From Setophaga petechia (taxonomy: Eukaryota > Chordata > Aves > Passeriformes > Parulidae): a stretch of 64,000 nucleotides of DNA. Under the pieces are notes generated by a model. That model was not told the origin of the DNA. It was given only the letters and a program-made list of their open reading frames with translations, and did not search any database. The translations under genes and the position numbers were made by a program. Below are positions 61,861 through 64,000 of this stretch, piece by piece. The stretch's first letter is position 1, and the number at the start of each line of letters is the position of its first letter. Location of the stretch: assembly GCA_024362935.1 (NCBI GenBank), contig JANCRA010000019.1:16171134-16235133 (forward strand). The letters are read 5' to 3'.

Positions 61861-64000
61861 ATTTACTTAAGTCTTTCAAGGGCCAATAGCCCTCAAAGAA
61901 TTTCTAGTGCATCACAGTTTTGACTTGCCATATATCTATTTATGACCTTTATCAACAACAGATGAGCAATTGTACATAAATTGCATGGTGATCACGTGGC
62001 ATGTGTAATTATCCACTAGAGATTGGGAAGGGAATATCAGGCAACTTCTCATCTAAAACAGAATTAGAAAACAGGTTTATAGTGGTATACCAAGACAAAG
62101 TTGTAAATGTACTTTGGTTAAAATATATACCTGCAGTACTATCTTAATTAATGGAGAATCCTAGGGTTCAGTTAATTTAACAATCAAATACATAGAGGGT
62201 TTTTTGCACAGAAAATATATACTAATATTTCTATATTTCATTAATATAGGATCCATATTTCAGCTGGAAAATCTCTCACAGAAGCTGAGCAATCAGCCTC
62301 TCTGGATATGGTATAGTAATGTACTAGCTTGTGTGTATGAGGTCTTATTATAGAGATGTCAGTTTTAGTTTGAAACATAAACATATTTTTATTTATACAT
62401 TAGTGCTTATAGTGATCAATGACCATCTGTGCAGTATATTAGAATTTGGTTTTGATCAGTAGAAAGCAATTATTCATAAAACTCAAAACAGAAGGCAAAG
62501 TTGTGAAAGAAAGGAGAAGAATTATGGCCTTCTTACAGGGAAGGTAATTTTAATATAGACGAGATTGGCCCAAGTCCTGCAGTTTGGATTGATAGATTAT
62601 CTAGCAGAACTATCATTTCAATAATCTCAATGACAGTGTAGCAGTGGATACTTGGTACAATATTATAAATTAAATTTACTGCAAATGTCATTGAAGAGAA
62701 TATGGAAAGAGATCTGTCATTTGTATTTGTAGAAGTTAAGATAGGGAAAAATTTAAGATACTTTGACAAAACATAACAAAAATTATCTACATGATATTGT
62801 TATGCTACCAGTTGTCTAAAAGAATTCTTTTGTCACTACTTTGCTCATTAGGATTCTTGAATTATCCTAATATTTATTTGATCAGAGAGGGATTATATCC
62901 TTTAAAACACAGATATATTCTTTATTAAATTTCTGGATTTAAGAATATCCAACATCCATTTTTCAGGAGTACTTTTTTTCAGAAAGTATGAGCTGCCTCG
63001 GTCTAATTACAGTCTACTTATGCAACTCTAAGCTAACTGTGAATTGGAAAATAAATATTCACCTCCATACAGAGTTATATGTTGGCCTGACAGTGATCTT
63101 TGCAGCATATATACCACGTTGGTGGTATAGCAGTTCTGGAATACAGGGGACTAAGGAACAATAATAAAATTATTCTTTCAGTTTACAGTTTTTGTAGCCT
63201 TCCTTTGCCATCAAAAGGTCATAAATAATGTAATCTAAAAGCTTTAAGTAAAATTTGCAAAAGACTTGAATTTTCAGGCACCTGAAAATTGTTTGCAACA
63301 CATTGGAGCTAATTCTCTTTGAAGTTAGAATTTATAGGTTGAGATGAAGTTCCTTCCCTAAGGGAATTTATTGGGAATTGTCTTTAAAAGCAGAAATCTG
63401 CCATTAGTATAAAGTGAAATTAATGCAAAAAAAGCCTACTTGTGTTTTGTAGTGTTGTGATTTGTTTGGTTTGAGTCTTTTTTTAAGGGATGCTGAAATA
63501 CAATAAATGGACATAAAAATAAAATACATTTCAATTTAACATTCATTATATCATATCTTTATCTGCAAAAAATATATCTGCATATTTTTAGATTAATCAG
63601 CAAGCTGGAAAATAGAAGAGATCCAATTAATATTAATTATGCTACTTTTAACTTATAATTGAAATGAAAAATTGAATTGTTCTAACCAATGTCCAACTCA
63701 AAATATATTTCTATAGAGAGGGTATCAGATGGTCCCTAGAGACCTCAGTTCAATTTTAAACTTGCTACTGGCTTACTTTGAAACTCTTGGCAAACCACTT
63801 AACATTTTTTTGCATAATTTTCTCAACCTAAATAATGACAAGTTTCATAAGGTACTTTGGAAGCATATACTTCCACAAGGTGTAAATGAGTATTGTTGAG
63901 TGCATAGTCATTATTTGTAATATAAATAACTTATAAAGTTGTGAAAAAATGCTCAACATCTAGTTACTGTCAGATTGTTGGTACTGATCTGCGTAATTTC
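61861..64000. other. AT-rich sequence, nothing recognised
   Basis: No exon, repeat family or RNA gene recognised to the end of the window. Confidence 0.6.

Overview
The window looks like a bird nuclear genome. The evidence is at least nine copies or fragments of chicken-repeat-1 (CR1) LINEs, several ending in the diagnostic ATTCTRTG-type tail, plus solo LTRs of the kind scattered through avian genomes. The rest is AT-rich, stop-dense, CpG-poor DNA as expected of a long intron. There are no operons, bacterial promoters, rRNA or tRNA genes, CRISPR arrays or phage genes. Species and chromosome cannot be fixed from the sequence.

Gene content is sparse. I support one plus-strand protein-coding gene seen only as exons. 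The best exon is 15909-16018, with strong acceptor and donor sites, coding for a 36-residue coiled-coil-like piece. A second likely exon at 55889-55971 is joined to it in frame, creating a lysine codon at the junction and implying an intron of about 39.9 kb. A possible upstream exon lies at 103-157, but its phase does not match 15909 directly, so at least one further exon is missing or the call is wrong. I do not recognise the protein; a centrosome/cytoskeleton-type coiled-coil protein is only a guess.

Layout: 1-16 kb holds the possible first exon, an old LTR fragment (2810-3190), two short CR1 3' ends and a long repeat-poor stretch with a homeodomain/POU-like inverted repeat near 14.65 kb. 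16-30 kb holds a nearly full-length solo LTR (20002-21088), an inverted pair of CR1 fragments (22845-23677) and further CR1 copies. 30-49 kb holds CR1 fragments on both strands, a 5'-truncated copy of the same LTR family (43196-43760), a decayed CR1 reverse-transcriptase pseudogene (minus strand, about 46.2-46.76 kb) and a CR1 interrupted by another LTR-like element. 49-64 kb is mostly unique AT-rich sequence with several (TA)n and (TG)n microsatellites, the second exon, a 49-base T run and a 206-bp CCTCT pentanucleotide array.

I found no convincing previously undescribed system. The most useful leads are the unidentified coiled-coil gene, a few candidate conserved non-coding elements, a perfect 10-bp hairpin at 42472-42497, and inverted CR1 pairs that could form double-stranded RNA in the intron transcript.
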